DNA of 64,000 nt from Thermothelomyces thermophilus ATCC 42464 (GCF_000226095.1 NC_016472.1:3162001-3226000); one strand, 5' to 3'; positions 46,201 to 58,513 are shown, numbered from the stretch's first letter. Program-made: numbers and translations. The notes: generated by a model not told the origin, from the sequence alone.

Positions 46201-46568
46201 CCGCGGACTCGCCCTTCCCCGGCTTGCCGCCCAGCGTCTCCCTGGGCACCGATCTGGTCTACGACTACGCCACCACCTTCGGGGACGGGGACGGATGGGC
46301 GCAGGCCATGAACATGACCCTGGTCGGGTTCGCCGACGCCCCGGGCTTCTTCGGCCTCGACAACCTCGACATGGCCAGCTACATGATGCAGGACCCCACG
46401 ACGGGTCCCCCGCCGCCGCCGCCGCCGCAGCAGCAGCAGCAGCAGCAGCAGCATCAACAACATCAACAGCCGCAGCAGGGTTGGTACCCGCCCGTGGACG
46501 TCGGGCTGGGTGCCACGGGCGCCGCTGGTGCCGACGCTGGCGCTGGTGCTGCGGGCTCGGGTTGGTAG
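43220..46568 (+). CDS. Zn2Cys6 transcription factor, War1/PrtT-like
   Basis: Two exons, 43220-45143 and 45226-46568, 1088 residues; the junction gives ELLQPSLKMNFQVISLYMHE. The zinc cluster is C181-x2-C-x6-C-x11-C-x2-C-x6-C (KPRACEACRGLKVKC ... GPCRRCKKSGRAC), followed by a short coiled coil (RVTELEKKIDMLTAGLL). The central regulatory domain has LAERLFARYTTQMCQHLPGV and KSLELVQAILVSVIWYWPPE, the pattern I associate with War1 (weak-acid response) and PrtT (protease regulation) relatives. Long homopolymers flank these: poly-Ser from TCC repeats, poly-Gly, poly-Pro, poly-Asn, poly-Ala and poly-Gln near the C-terminus (46432-46454), typical of fungal activation regions. It is a nuclear DNA-binding regulator; its targets cannot be told from the sequence. 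The family subtype is less certain than the domain. Confidence 0.93.
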
Positions 46569-48218
46569 GTTAAGGGGAAAAAAAAAAAAAAAAGGAAGGG
46601 GGGGGTGGGGGGGGGGTTCGCTTCGCTAACTGGTACAAGCATGCCACCGTCTCGGAAGTGTACTTACCTCAGAACAGGGATCTTCAGTGTGTAAATCGTA
46701 GGGGTTATAAGAACTTTTTGGAGCGGGTATGGCGGTGTCATCGGCTCGGTAGTTAGAATGGGTTCTGGAGAACAAGGGCCGTGGTCAAGTTCAGCGTGTC
46801 GTTTGGCGTTTGGGGTAGGAACCGGGAGGTGCAGTACTGGTTATCTTGTTTAGTGTTTAGAATCTGAGCGAGCGGGTGTTGGGGGATGCATCTTATTATT
46901 CTAAACAACGACTCAATCGATGCGCTGGAAATGGCTCCATTGTCATTGTCATTGTCACATACAGTACGAATGCGATATTCTTGAGAATGATCAATATAAG
47001 TATAAGTATCCAAGGAGTATTCCCGGTCCCTCAATAGTATGGTATTCCCGTTCGTCACCTTTTGTTTTGTTCGTTCTAGCACGTACACTTTCGACGTGGG
47101 CGAGAGAGGCTGCTTCCGTTTCTGCGCAAGTTGGCACACACATCACGACGGGGCAGAGAGAGGGGGGGGGGCCACGACAGCGAGCGCTCTCTGGCTCTGG
47201 TGGAATGAGGCAGGCAAACGTGAACTTAAATCACCGTCACTGCTACAACCATCAACGTGAGAACTCGTCACGATTGAGGGCGGGGTGGTAGTTACGCCCC
47301 CTATATATGCCGAAGGATAGAGCGAACTGTGCTCCCATTCAACGTCAGAAGGAGAAAAGCAATACCAACACCACGCAAAACGCTAATGTGACGGCCAATC
47401 TGCCAGAACCTTGCTCCGCCGAGTACCACACGTCGTGACTTGGACCAGTTGGGTCACAAGCAGACCTAACGAAGTCTCAGATGACAAGAGGTCAGAATTG
47501 AAAATATTAAGAGTACATGTCTCCGACAGTCTCAAATAATCATCAACTAAAGAATCGATGATGGTGATATGTGGAAAGGATCGACAAAAGCGTGGGAATT
47601 GATGCCTCGACTCGACGTTGGTCGTCGACAGCGTTCGATTCTGCTGCTCCCGTCCATTCCCATTCTGGAGCTAACACCAGCAAACCAGTAGCAATCAACG
47701 GCCCAAGAAACACAAAGCCCTAATCATACACTCTGTGAGTATGCCCTCATACTCCGTGTGCTTCCTCCGTATCCGAATGTTGCTGTTGCCCGGACCAGCC
47801 AGTTCGTAGCCCTAAACCCGTGATGACCGCCCTATGGCTGCGATACATATAACCACCGCCGCCCACATGACATGATAATTCCCCTTTAGCACCCCATAAC
47901 TCCATTGCTCGCTTGCTTGGTTGCTCTCCCTTCGCCAACGGACCCCGAGGATAACAGCGTCTGTATTCCATACAGAGAGTCGACCGAGAACAAAAAGATA
48001 ACGCGCCCCAACTCCAAAAACCAGGCTGAAACACTACTAAGTCATACTCCTCAGGACAGTACCCTGATATTGAAAAGGGAAGACTGCTCGTAAAGGCTGC
48101 CATGACAATAAAAAGGCAGTGAGAAACCGAAGAGGTAGAGAAGCACCTCAACGAGGCAGTGATGCGCGACATGCATACATCGACGCATGTTGGATTAAGG
48201 TTGTGATCAAGACTTAAC
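46569..48218. other. Intergenic, no supportable gene
   Basis: About 1.65 kb after the Zn2Cys6 gene and before the 3' end of the next gene; a reverse frame at 47747-48172 shows no motif. Starts with an A-run and G-runs just after the stop codon. Confidence 0.5.
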
Positions 48219-49073
48219 TTAGTCCATGTAGAAGTCGCCCTTCAGGATTCTCTCCTGGAATGGGTCGGGCTTCTGGGGTGCACGTGGCCTAGAGGGTTGG
48301 GCCGGAGGTGCCGGCATGTCCGAGACGGACCTAGCCCTGTCAGGGTGAGGGCGGGCAGCCACCGGGGGGGCAGCCCGAGGTGGAGAGGTGCCGAGGCCGG
48401 AGGCAAAGGAGAAGGAAGGCCGAGAACCGGAGGCAACGGTGCTCTCGGCACGAGACCTAAGCTGCTCGGACCAGTTGAAGCCTTGGTCTGGACGAGCAGA
48501 AGGGGAGCACAAGTCAGAACCTGTTCGAGGCTGGTTTGCAGTGCTTGCCTGGGGAGATATCTTGCTCCAAGTGTAGTTGCCAAGACCGGCCGAGCGGAGC
48601 GGCGGCGTGGTTGGACTACCGAGGGCGGTGCTGCTGCGACGGATCGGCGGGGCTCGCCTACCATTAGTGCCGCCGGGACTAGTGGCACCTCGCGCGCCTC
48701 GCACGGCTTGAGCCGCGCCAAAGCTCGTCCGCCGGGTGAGGGGCGTGACCGGAGCAGTGCGCGACGAGGTCTCGTCATCCTCGATGGCGCTCTCGTCAAT
48801 CGAGTCCGAGTTGGTTGACAGACTTGCGCGGCGCAAGAAGGCCGAAGTGCTGGTGGGGGACGTGCCGGAAAGGCCAATCGTCGTGACAGAAAGCCGTCGA
48901 CGTTGATCGTTGACCGCAGTAGAGGCTAGCGGCGTGGGAAAGGGTGTGGCCGTAGGTTGGGAGGTGGAGTTGTTGCGGAAGAGATTGGTGAAGGCGCTCG
49001 AGGTGATAGACCCTCGTCGTTGCCGCGGCATTTCGTTCGTGTTGGTGGTCGAATTTCTGGTATCCGAAGACAT
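48219..49073 (-). CDS. Conserved disordered Ser/Arg/Pro protein, function unknown
   Basis: Single exon, 284 residues from ATG 49073. No folded domain; the sequence is rich in Ser, Thr, Arg and Pro. Segments that look conserved, from memory of other Sordariomycete proteins, are RRGSITSSAFTNLF, DQRRRLSVTTIGLSGTSP, STNSDSIDESAIEDDE, QGFNWSEQLRSRAES and the C-terminal DPFQERILKGDFYMD. Repeated RRxS/RxxS sites suggest phosphorylation by basophilic kinases. A stretch in the middle (TANQPRTGSDLCSPSAR) could be an unspliced intron, but no donor-acceptor pair keeps the frame, so I read it as coding. I know of no assigned role. Confidence 0.77.
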   Translation of the reverse strand: MSSDTRNSTTNTNEMPRQRRGSITSSAFTNLFRNNSTSQPTATPFPTPLASTAVNDQRRRLSVTTIGLSGTSPTSTSAFLRRASLSTNSDSIDESAIEDDETSSRTAPVTPLTRRTSFGAAQAVRGARGATSPGGTNGRRAPPIRRSSTALGSPTTPPLRSAGLGNYTWSKISPQASTANQPRTGSDLCSPSARPDQGFNWSEQLRSRAESTVASGSRPSFSFASGLGTSPPRAAPPVAARPHPDRARSVSDMPAPPAQPSRPRAPQKPDPFQERILKGDFYMD

Positions 49074-52000
49074 GGTGAAGAAGGAGAGAATCGGATAATT
49101 GGAAGATTGGTGGATTTAATACTGCTAACTGGCGGCCCCGGCAAACGCAATGCCGGAGACACACGGGTGGCTTGTGACAGAGCCGAGGTGGAAGCGGTTT
49201 AGGCAAGTGCCGGCGTGGGCAGATATGCGGGATCGTACGTTTTGTAGATTGGGATCATTCGAGTTGCACGGGTTGGCAAGGTCGGGTACAAAGAGGTGAA
49301 ACGCTTCGAACGGGAGACTATGCGGGTGTCGGACGATGATGAAGGTGGTGATGTAACGCCGCGAGGTCCGGAGATAGGTGGCTTGGGTTGTTTTGCCTCT
49401 TTATTATATCGAGCGGCGTCTACGCCCACCAAATGCAATCGGCAGGCCCCTCGTTTGATGCAATTGATCAGGGGTGTCTCTTCTTGTCGATTCTGTCTGT
49501 CAAGGCGCGAATACAGGACAGTGCACGTGTCAAATGCTTTCGTTCAAGACCCTTTGGCCCCCGAGAACCAATCCGCCGCTGTACTGGCCCGGTGTGGTCC
49601 GGGAGCGGGGTGTCTTGAGATGATCGACTGACTCGATGACTGAGCTAGGCGCTTGTCATAGGGCGCTTGTCGGAGGAGATGGGATTGACCGAGAGAAATG
49701 GTTGAAGTTGGAAGGAGCAAGTTGGGGAAATGGGCGCGAGAAAGTCGAATTTGAGCAAAGAACCGGACTGCCGGAGACTCCTCCTTCCAGTTGCCCTTGT
49801 CATCTACTCTTCCTTTGTGGCAGCCTACTCTCGGACGTGTATTAGCAAGGGAAGGTAGGTGGGTAGGATCGTAGTTGCCCTCCCTCCCGGAACAGAGGAG
49901 TCCATGCTAGTGTGCCCACGCAGCTTTCCCCAACGCGGAGTACGGAGTAACTACCTACTGTTGTCAAGGTGCAAGTGGCCCCGTGATGATTGGCTATCGT
50001 GCGTTAAAACGGGCTCGTCAACTGACCGGCAAACCAATGACAAATGCAGCTGGCTGACCCGGTCTGGCTTAGGCCCCATATTCCAGGGGACGGACCCCGT
50101 CTTTAACAATTTAAGGCGATGCCAAGCTCTAACTTCGACGTCAGGGCCCCACTCTACAAGACTCATCCAATCGCACCACAAATGCGGGGTAAGATGTTTG
50201 CGAATGGAAAGTGTGGCGGGCAGTTGGGCACACATTTCTATTATTGCTTGTTCAACATTAGGGAAGAAGGGATTTGGGCGGAATCACACCGGCAATCTAG
50301 CAGTCGTTGCTACAGTGTCTCCGTACGGATTACACCACACACGTTCAGGAGTATTTGTGCAAAGCAAATGCTTCCAAATTGCCTAGGCTTTCAAACATGG
50401 ATGGGTCTTGTTGGTGTTGATGCACAGGAGATGGATTCGAGCTAAACTTAGTGTAAGCCAAGCAAGCACAGGTACCCATCTACTTCAACAAAAGGAACTT
50501 GCCCCCAGGCGACAATCATCTTGCTTCCGAATCCCGCACCCCACACCGGCTCAGTACTTGTACATAGCCGGTAGGTATTTCAGGTAAGATAAGGTATGGG
50601 GTACAATGCAAGAGGACAACTCGAGGCGTTGGTATGTACTGTACGGGATGTACGTACATACATCACTGTTTGCCACAGCCAGCAGCGGCTTACTGAGATC
50701 TGCCCCCTCCTATGCAGTACACTATCAGTAAGTGACTCGGACTCGGAGGTGCATGCAGCCATCTCATCAAAGGGAAGGACTGGCAGATCACAGCCATCGC
50801 CGGGCGCTGTAGGACCCGCGGTTCCCACCTTCGCGGTCCAACTTCCCGCTTCCTCTTGCTTGCTTTGATGGCACTTGCATGGGCCGTGCAACCGTTCTGC
50901 AGTGCAAGATGCATACAGTCTTGGCTGTCCTCCAAGTTGAGATGCGCGCAGATCTGTCTCGGAAGAGGCAACAGGAAGTTCGAGTGTGCGACTCAGGCCG
51001 TCTTCCCCCTCGCCGGCCCTTCTCTTACTCTCTCATAACGACTTGTTTGCCTTTAGCTGACCACGATGGGAGCTCATGACCGGCAATCTTAGCTTAGCTC
51101 GACTCGTCTATCGTCTAGTCTGGTGCTGAAGCGGGCATGGCCCATGCTTGCTGGTTCCCGACTTTGCTCTCTCGGGGATCGGAAACCTTGCAGTAGCCTG
51201 CCAAGTCTAGCTGCCGGGCTGGCCGGGTGCCGCTCTAAATTCCTTCGGCCGATCCAGAGCTCCAAAGCCTCAGAGCTTGGCCAATAGCTCGAGATCTTAC
51301 TTAAGACGGATCTGGCCAAGCCTTCGAAGAGACTTGGAACCCTTGGGTTGCACAAGAAGACTCCGGGGAGACTGGCGAGCGGGGACGTCGTATCATAGCC
51401 GCATTAGCTCGGTAGCCCCTCTCCCATCCTACGCTCCCTTTGGAGGTCCAAGTACGGGCATCGAAATCGGATTGGACCGGTACTGGCTCCTCTCTGCTTT
51501 CTGCTCGTCTGCTTATTTTGTCCAGGGAGACGCGTGGCAACGCAGGGAATAAAGGGACCAAGCGAGACAGACGACGAAGCAGCTCTAATACGGATCCGTA
51601 TGGAAGTATGCGGCCATGTACCTCGGACACAACACCAAACACGACAAGATGCATGAACCCTTCGGTCCTCCTTTGTTCGCGCCACGGCACGTTGCCGCCT
51701 GCACACCCAGCCCGAGACAACGAAACTTCCAAAAGCTCGGAGATAAGAACTGTCAGCTTGATAAGGGTCAATGTGGTGACGTGGACCATCTCGAGGATGA
51801 GGGAGCTGCTGCGTGTCTTGTGTAGATGGCACAAGTGACAAGTGTTCGTCAGGTTCCAGGTTCCCCCATCTCTTGAGACTGTGTGCCGTTATGACTCTTC
51901 GCGCCCCTTCACACCACTTCGGCAGCAAAGACCAGCAAAGAACAAGCCTAGACTATTCTCCTCAACCGCTCTTCCCCGCCTCTTCGCCATTCCTCCCCCT

Positions 52001-52726
52001 TCCTCCTTCTCCTCCTTCTCCTCCTCCTGCCTTACATGCCACCCACACTACATGCTGGTTTATTATGTGCATCGTAACTATGCAGTACACGCGGCGGCCG
52101 AGAGAACGACGACGTTCTTCAGCCACGGATGCCGTCAATATCCCATGTGTCATTCATGCTACTCCAAGTAGTCGTGTTGGGTAGCCATGAGGGTGTTCCA
52201 TCCTGACACTTGATCTCGGGATGGTGAACCAGTAATTAGACCCTACATGTAAAGCACCCACGCGTGTGTTTGCAAGAAGCTTCCTAGCCTTTGCTTTGCA
52301 TAATTAATACTGGCAATGGTGGCCTCAATGGCCATACATGGCGTCAGCAAAATCATCGCTGTTTATGATGGTACGCCTTAGCCATGCTAGGTCGTGTGTG
52401 TGTGTGTGTGTGTGTGTACATACAATGTTGTCCAACAGATTTCATACAACCGGGGAATCTCCGCCAAATGCCCATCACGAAATGAGCAAAGATCCAGTCC
52501 ATCAATGACCCATCCGTTAGGCAAAGCGACGCAGCGCCCATCCCATGGGTTCCTCTCATGATGCAAATGCCACAATGCCAAATTGCCAAACTTCCCACAC
52601 ACTAGCCAGGCACCGCCATGCTTCGAAACGCCAAAACGCCCTTGTCGTAAAAACCGTAATGCAAATGCAGTATGAAGAGCCACCACCAGGGGCAGGGCAA
52701 GGCGAGCTGAAAGCCGAGAAGGTGAT
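49074..52726. other. 3.6-kb gene-poor stretch
   Basis: Only short or mirror frames. Contains TACGGAGTA at 49941-49949, the perfect palindrome ATACGGATCCGTAT at 51588-51601, TCCGTACGGA near 50320-50340 and a GT microsatellite at 52394-52417. No domain on either strand. Confidence 0.5.
52394..52417. repeat. (GT)n microsatellite
   Basis: Twelve GT units followed by ACATACA, downstream of the large BTB gene. Confidence 0.95.
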
Positions 52727-55700
52727 TCAACGCAGGAGAGCCATGTTGCGCACGACCCTATCAACTCCGTTATGAGACATCGCGTCCCCTGCGGTGTTCC
52801 GGACGTCCCAGTCATCGCCTCGTCCCCTCCGGGCCTCATTACCGTCCGAGTCGTGGCCCGAAGAGTGCAGGCCGGGATCGGGATCGGTGAAGTTGTGCCG
52901 GAGCTGTAGCATCCCCCTCCCGACTCCGCCGCGTGGCGGGCCGCCGGCCCCGCGCTCCGTGGGCGCGAGCAAGTTCTCCTTAGCAACCTCTCGCTGCTGC
53001 TCGGGGCTCAGCCGTTCCCCGTTGATCATTCGGTCGTCCGTCTCGTCCTCCCTCCGCTGCGGGCGCCTCCACCGCGGAGGCGTGGCGGGCTCGCCCGGCT
53101 GGCCATCCCGCCAGATCTCAAACTCACCCGGCGACTGCAGTTCCTCCTCCCTCTCCTCCTCCTCCTCCGCGTTCCGCCTCCGCTTCTTAGACCCGGAAGT
53201 CGGCCGACCGTCCTCGGCACCATCGCCGGCACCGCCAACACCATCGCCTCCGAGCCCCGCCCCCGGCGCCGCCGCCGTCTTGTGCTCTCTCGGGGCGATC
53301 GCCTCCTCCAGGACCGCCCACATCTCGTCCAGCACGCCCTGGGCGCCAAACCAGATCGCATCGCTCACCACGTTCATCCACAGCCCCGGCATCCACTCTG
53401 TCATGAGCGTTTCGACGAACCCCTCGTTCAGGGCCAGCCACGGCAAGGCCACGTCGCAGAGGTGCGCCAGAGCCGCCCGGAGCGGCACCATGTCGGCCCT
53501 CTCCGTCTCCTGTGTCTCTCTCTCTTCCTCTTTCTCCTTCTTCTTCTCCTTTTCCTTCTTCTCCTTCTCCTCCTCCTTCTCCTCCTCTTCCTTCTTCTCC
53601 TCTTCTTTCTTCTCCTCTTCCTTCTTCTCCTCTTCCTTCTTCTCCTCTTCCTTCTTCTCCTCTTCCTTCTTCTCCTCTTCCTTCTTCTCCTCTTCCTTCT
53701 TCTCCTCTTCCTTCTTCTCCTCTTCCTTCTTCTCCTCTTCCTTCTTCTCCTCTTCCTTCTTCTCCTCTTCCTTCTTCTCCTCCTCCTCTTTTTCTTCTCT
53801 TTCCCCACCTTCCCCGTCTCCACAACCATCATCCCCAAACGACGACGCCGACGGGGACGCCGCAGGCGGCGCCAGCACCGGCCGCAGCGCGGGGCCCTGC
53901 TCGAAGGCCATGGCCAGGGCGGCGGCGAGGGGCGCGTGGAGCGGGGCGAGGTCGAGGGCGCGGACGGTCTGGGGCGGGGTGCGGTCGAAGAAGAGGCGGA
54001 GGCGGCGGGCGGCGGCGTGCAGGGCGCGCAGGGCGGCGGCCTGGGCGCGCGGGTGGGCGACCGAGGCGGCGGCGAGGTAGGCGAAGACGGCGCGCTGCAG
54101 CGGCCGGCCGTCGAGCGCCGAGCGCAGGTGCAGGCCCGGCTCGTACTCACAGGCTGTTTGTTGACCGGAAACGAAACGAGTGCGGGACTTGGTTAGTCTC
54201 TCTCTCTCTCTCTTTCTCCTTCCCTCTCACTAAAAAAGGGGCAGGGAAAAATATAAAAAGGCGAAAGGAGGGATGAGGGGGCTTACTCCTGAGGTACATG
54301 AAATAAAGAGCGTTGGCGAGTTGCTTCTCATCGTGGCCGTTACAGTCAAACGTGACGTAGCCTCCATTCTGTCGGAAACGAAATACGTCGTTAGTGTTTT
54401 TGTCGCTAATGGAAGGAGAAAGGAATCGAGGTAACGAAGATGAAATGAAGGGGGTTGCGAATACCGAGGCTTGAACATCGGGGAAGGAAAAGGGAGAAGG
54501 GGGGGGGGCTAGTATGTTGTTGACTTACGGGATCTTTGGGCGGTAACCTGGCCTTGAACCACTCGGACTCGCGGCAGAGAATGTCGTGATGGAGTCTCCA
54601 CGAGTACTTGCCGCACGTTACCAGGACGTCCCACTCGTACTGGGATTCCCAGAGGCTGTTAAACCGTCAGCGGACGGGTGAGAGCCTTGGTCGCCGCGCG
54701 CGTTGTCCATGTCACTTACGAGATGAGGCCCAAGTCATGACAGTAGATCAACCTGGCCTGGCGCTCGTCCCGCTCCTCGGCCATCTTGCGTCTCTTGCTC
54801 TCACTCTGGGCCATGATTGCCTGTTGGATGGTAGCCTCAATGGAGTAATTGTCTGGCATAGGTCGGAAGAAGGCGGCTGGTGAAGACGCAGAGAGAGCTC
54901 TGTGGGTATGTGTTGATGATGCAGGAAGCGAATGAGAAGGTGCCCCGACCGTAAAGCGGCGCAGCCCCCGTTTATATACCTGTCCCTTGCCACCTCCTGA
55001 TCGACCGTGATGCGCGTGTCGTTTGGCATGTGAGCTGCGCATATAGGCCGGGTGGTTGTGGCTGGCCTTCTCGGTGACGAATCCTGCATAAAGGGTGGCG
55101 TAGGAGGTGTGCGTGAACCCCGAAGCTGCGGGGAGCAACGTGTGTTGACGCGACTGACCTACTGCATGGTGATGTACAAACCCGCTCGCTTCGTCCGGCC
55201 AAGCTTGGTGGCATGATATCCTATTGTCGCCCTGCCATACGACAACATCACCCGAGGGCTTGTTGGAGCTCCCTATGCCGTCATCAGGCTGCTTGCACTG
55301 GGACGACGGCGATGCCTCGGGCGGAGACTCGGGAATTGGGACGTTCGATGGCGCTGGCGATGCCGGTCCAGCTTTATGCCCTTCAGAGTCCGTGAGCTGG
55401 GGCGTTCTCAACAATGTCTTGCCCTTTACGGCCTCGGCATACGAGAATTGCGGCGTTACTTGGCCTTCCCTAACGTCCCGAGTCTTTGCATATGAGGATT
55501 TGAGATGTGAGTCCTTCCTTGGCTGCTTTGCCTGAGATGAGCCCTGTTGACTGTCCTTGGGGCCTGGTATTGAGCCCTTCGCCTGCGCCAAGTTGGTACC
55601 CTTCTTCTGTGGTTGTTTTTGAGCTACACCACGAGGCTCCTCAATCACGGAGGACTCCTTCAGAGGGAGCGAATTCTCGGTCAATTTGCCCCCCTCCGGC

Positions 55701-55789
55701 TTTGACTTTTGGGAGAACACCTTGTGACCGCGAACGGCATCAGCATAGGATGTCGCCCTCTGTTTCGGGGGCAGGTCAGCGGGTTCCAT
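52727..55789 (-). CDS. BTB/POZ protein with Lys/Glu repeat; start uncertain
   Basis: Four exons, 55789-54720, 54655-54529, 54368-54287 and 54153-52727, 901 residues. Exons 2 and 3 encode the BTB core: YEWDVLVTCGKYSWRLHHDIL, CRESEWFKARLPP, NGGYVTFDCNGHDEKQLA and LYFMYLRTCEYEP, typical of fungal BTB adaptors. Exon 4 starts with an Ala/Arg/Leu-rich helical part (about 427-545), then about thirteen KKEEE units (about 550-615) and an Asp/Arg-rich tail. The N-terminal half is disordered and contains two SYA(D/E)AV(R/K)G copies at residue 14 and about 116. A TATA element and a Met at 54859 (MPDNYSIEATIQQA) directly before the BTB core suggest a shorter form beginning there; the frame is open throughout, so both starts are possible and the first half may be a separate unit. 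Likely a substrate adaptor or scaffold; no further function can be given. Confidence 0.75.
53590..53784. repeat. 15-bp minisatellite coding KKEEE
   Basis: About thirteen near-identical 15-bp units (CTTCTTCTCCTCTTC on the + strand), inside the last exon of the BTB gene. It keeps all frames open, which creates long spurious frames on both strands. Confidence 0.95.
54969..54980 (-). promoter_or_regulatory. TATA-like element inside the BTB gene
   Basis: Reverse strand reads GGTATATAAACG, about 115 bp before the ATG at 54859; the bases between look like a fungal leader (CATCATCAACACATACCCACAG). It may drive a short BTB transcript. Confidence 0.45.
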
Positions 55790-57223
55790 GTTTCGCTACC
55801 CTGCTGACCCGCATGCCGGCTGAGCACGACGCCAAAGATTTGTACTTCGACAACGCTCTAGTAAGTAATACCGGAATGCAGCAGGTCGGCTACTCGTCGC
55901 CTGTAGAGTTTGTTATGCCGCTTGCTGAAAAATTTTGCGGAAAAGGGAGACGGCTCACCTTCGGAGACAGCCGTTGGTGATCAAACTCCGTAATGTGCTT
56001 TGTTGGTTGCAGTTGTTGTGATCAAAGTGGTTTCTTGGATCCGCGATTGCTGAATTTTTGCGATCGGTCGGCTTGGGCGCCTTTCGTGGGTGATATGTAT
56101 GGGCCCGTGGAGTCACAGGTCGAAGAAATTCGACTGAAGTCAGAATTGCCTTATTACTAGACAAAGTGATGAGGGTTGGTTCAGATAAATAAAGGCTGCC
56201 TCGTCTGAAGCCACCAGCGAACCTCGTTCGGGAAAGCAGTTCGCCCCCGTACTCTATGGTAGTGGGTTGCGGACAGCATAGTCCAGACACCGAAGATAGA
56301 GAAGTAGGATGCTGAAGGACGAAAGTGAAAAGGAAACCATCATGACATGAATCCCTTCGGGGCGCTTTACCACAAATTCTATTCCGTGCCTAGGACAATG
56401 CTATCCGCGCATAATACCCCAACCCGCATGATATGCACAAACCCACACACCCCAAGACCTTGCCGTCAAAGTTTGCAAGCCCAGAAACCAGACCACGACG
56501 GAAGATTTGATTTTTAGGGCGATCTTGGTGCAGGTAGTCTCCATCGTCTCGCAAATTGAGCTCTGGATTCGCTTGAACCGTACATCTTCGACCGTGCATC
56601 CTCGATCTCTCAAGTCCGCCGAAAGCGTAGAGCTGGTATATGCCACAGCTGCCGGCCGAGCACCAGAAGACGGGATAAATGAAAGCCTGCGGCGGGGCTT
56701 CTCACTCCCGGGCCCGAGCCTCGTCGAAGGTGCAGGTGGAAAACCAACACGGCGTCGCTGTTATGCACCCCTTTCATGCATCCACCGGGTCCCGCCAAAT
56801 CCTGATCCAAACTCCCGCCAAAGCCCCATCAACGATCCATCGCTGCCAAAGCGGGTGGAAGCGGATCGCATCCAATTTGCGGACGACTAGACGTAACCAG
56901 AACATGGTAGGCCAAAACTCGACTGGTGCGTCTCCTGGTATGTATCGGACTCAAGGAGGGTGAGGGCTCGAAGACCGAGGAGACGGAGAAATTGGCCGGA
57001 GAACGTTGAGTTGTCGATATATTCGAAGACGCGGCTTCTCCTCGTATTAGATAATGTGATCATTTGGCCAGAAGTAAGCATTTTCGAGGAAGCGGATTTT
57101 TAATGTGCTAAGCTGATCTGGGGTGTTCCTTCCATGGCCGTGCCGGAATCAGCAGAAGGAACAAGCAAGAGCACGGGCTTGACATCTATTGCAACACAGT
57201 GCGGCCCATATTCAGGTTCGAGG
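55790..57223. other. Intergenic, no gene seen
   Basis: About 1.4 kb between the 5' end of the BTB gene and the 3' end of PXR1; only short frames. Confidence 0.5.
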
Positions 57224-58513
57224 TTATGACTTGATCATGAAGATCTTTCGAGACGTCAGCAAACCGTTAGCTTATGGCAGGGTAAGGACCCGGAGACCTA
57301 CCTGATTGAGTGCCGTGCTGTCTGCTAATGCCATCTTTTTCTGGGCAATAAATCTCGACCGTGCCAAATATCGGCTGGAGCCGGTAGGGATGGGTGTTGA
57401 GGAGCCGCTGCCGCCAGGCGTGGTCAGGCTGCTTTCCGTGGGCGTCGGTGCCGAAGACACAGTCTCGGGAGCGTCTTTACTCTCCTTTTCCCGCCGCCTT
57501 TTCTCTTTGGATATCCTGTCAGCCGTCTCAGCCCCAGACTCCGAGGCCTCCTTTTCCTTTCTGCGCCTCTCCTTTTTGTCCTTCTTGTCCTTCTTGTCCT
57601 TCTTTTCTTTCCTATCCTTCTTGTCCCTCTTATCCACCTTGTCCTTCTTATCTTTCTTTTCCTTCTTCGCCTTCTCATCGTTCTTGGCTTCGGAGGAGCT
57701 GTCAACCTCACTTGTGGGTTCGCTCATCTCAGCCGTCGTTCTTGGCTTCTCCTCGGGCTCAGCGTTCCTCCTGGACGACTTCTCCTTCTCCTTCTTCTTC
57801 TTCCTCTTCTTTTCGCCCTCGTTATCCACCTCAGCTTCAGAATCAGTTTTCCTCTTCTTTGACTTTTTCTCCTTCTTCTGCGCCTGGTCGTCTTCCCGAT
57901 CGCTCCCCCGATCGGCTTTGCGTTTCTTGGATTTCGACGCTGATGGTTCCGATTCCTCACTCCCGTCGGTGGACTCCTTCGGGGTTTCCGAGATATGGCC
58001 GTTCTGTGCCTTCTCGACGTCGTCACCGAGAGCCTCCTTAACCTGGTCACCAACCAACCATCCGCCCTTGACAAACCGCATGGGTCCGAACTTCCTCGCC
58101 ATGTACAGATTGAGTTTCACCTCCTCGCGGGCCTTGCGCTCGGTCTCTATGGTGTCGTCGCTCTTGCCATTGAGCCGTCCCAGCAGGTCCTGGAACGCAT
58201 CCAGACCGGTGCACTCATCGCCATTGTTCCGCTTGGCTCCGAGGCCTAGTGTGTCGTCCTTCAAGGTGACCCGGATGTGCGTCGAGTTGGCTTCGGTGTG
58301 CCATTCGGCATGAGGCGCGTTTTTCGCACCGAGGTACTCCCCCGGCTGCCACCCCTGGGCCCTGAGGATCTTCTGGCCAAATGAGTCGGTGTTGCGCGAC
58401 CACTTGGTGTTGTTCGGGTCGTTGCCGAGTTTTCGCTTGCTGTTTCCGTTGGTTAGCTGGCCAAATTGAGCTTTCCCTGTGTGTCCTCACTTCTTGGGGG
58501 CGGCAAGACCCAT
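57224..58513 (-). CDS. PXR1: PXR1/PinX1 G-patch ribosome-biogenesis and telomerase-inhibitor protein
   Basis: Three exons: 58513-58491 (23 bp), 58439-57302 and 57244-57224 (21 bp), 393 residues. The start MGLAAPKNKRKLGNDPNNTKW and the G-patch domain (about 22-78: SFGQKILRAQGWQPGEYLGA, LGLGAKRN) are diagnostic. A long Lys/Glu/Asp-rich region follows (KKEKKDKKDKVDKRDKKDRK), matching the KKE/D repeats of yeast Gno1/Pxr1. The tiny last exon gives IFMIKS, completing the conserved ALNQIFMIKS ending. The protein stimulates the helicase Prp43 in the nucleolus for rRNA processing and, in yeast and man, restrains telomerase. TEL2, also telomere-linked, lies about 4 kb away. Divergent from the coiled-coil gene at 58870. 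Confidence 0.95.

Noticed and set aside
47747-48172. Reverse frame of 141 codons downstream of the disordered protein gene
   Set aside because: No motif; position fits the 3' UTR of the gene ending at 48219.
53282-54276. Long forward frames with poly-Leu or poly-Ser/Pro, opposite the BTB gene
   Set aside because: They arise because the 15-bp repeat has no stop in any frame; the reverse strand carries the BTB domain and correct splice sites.
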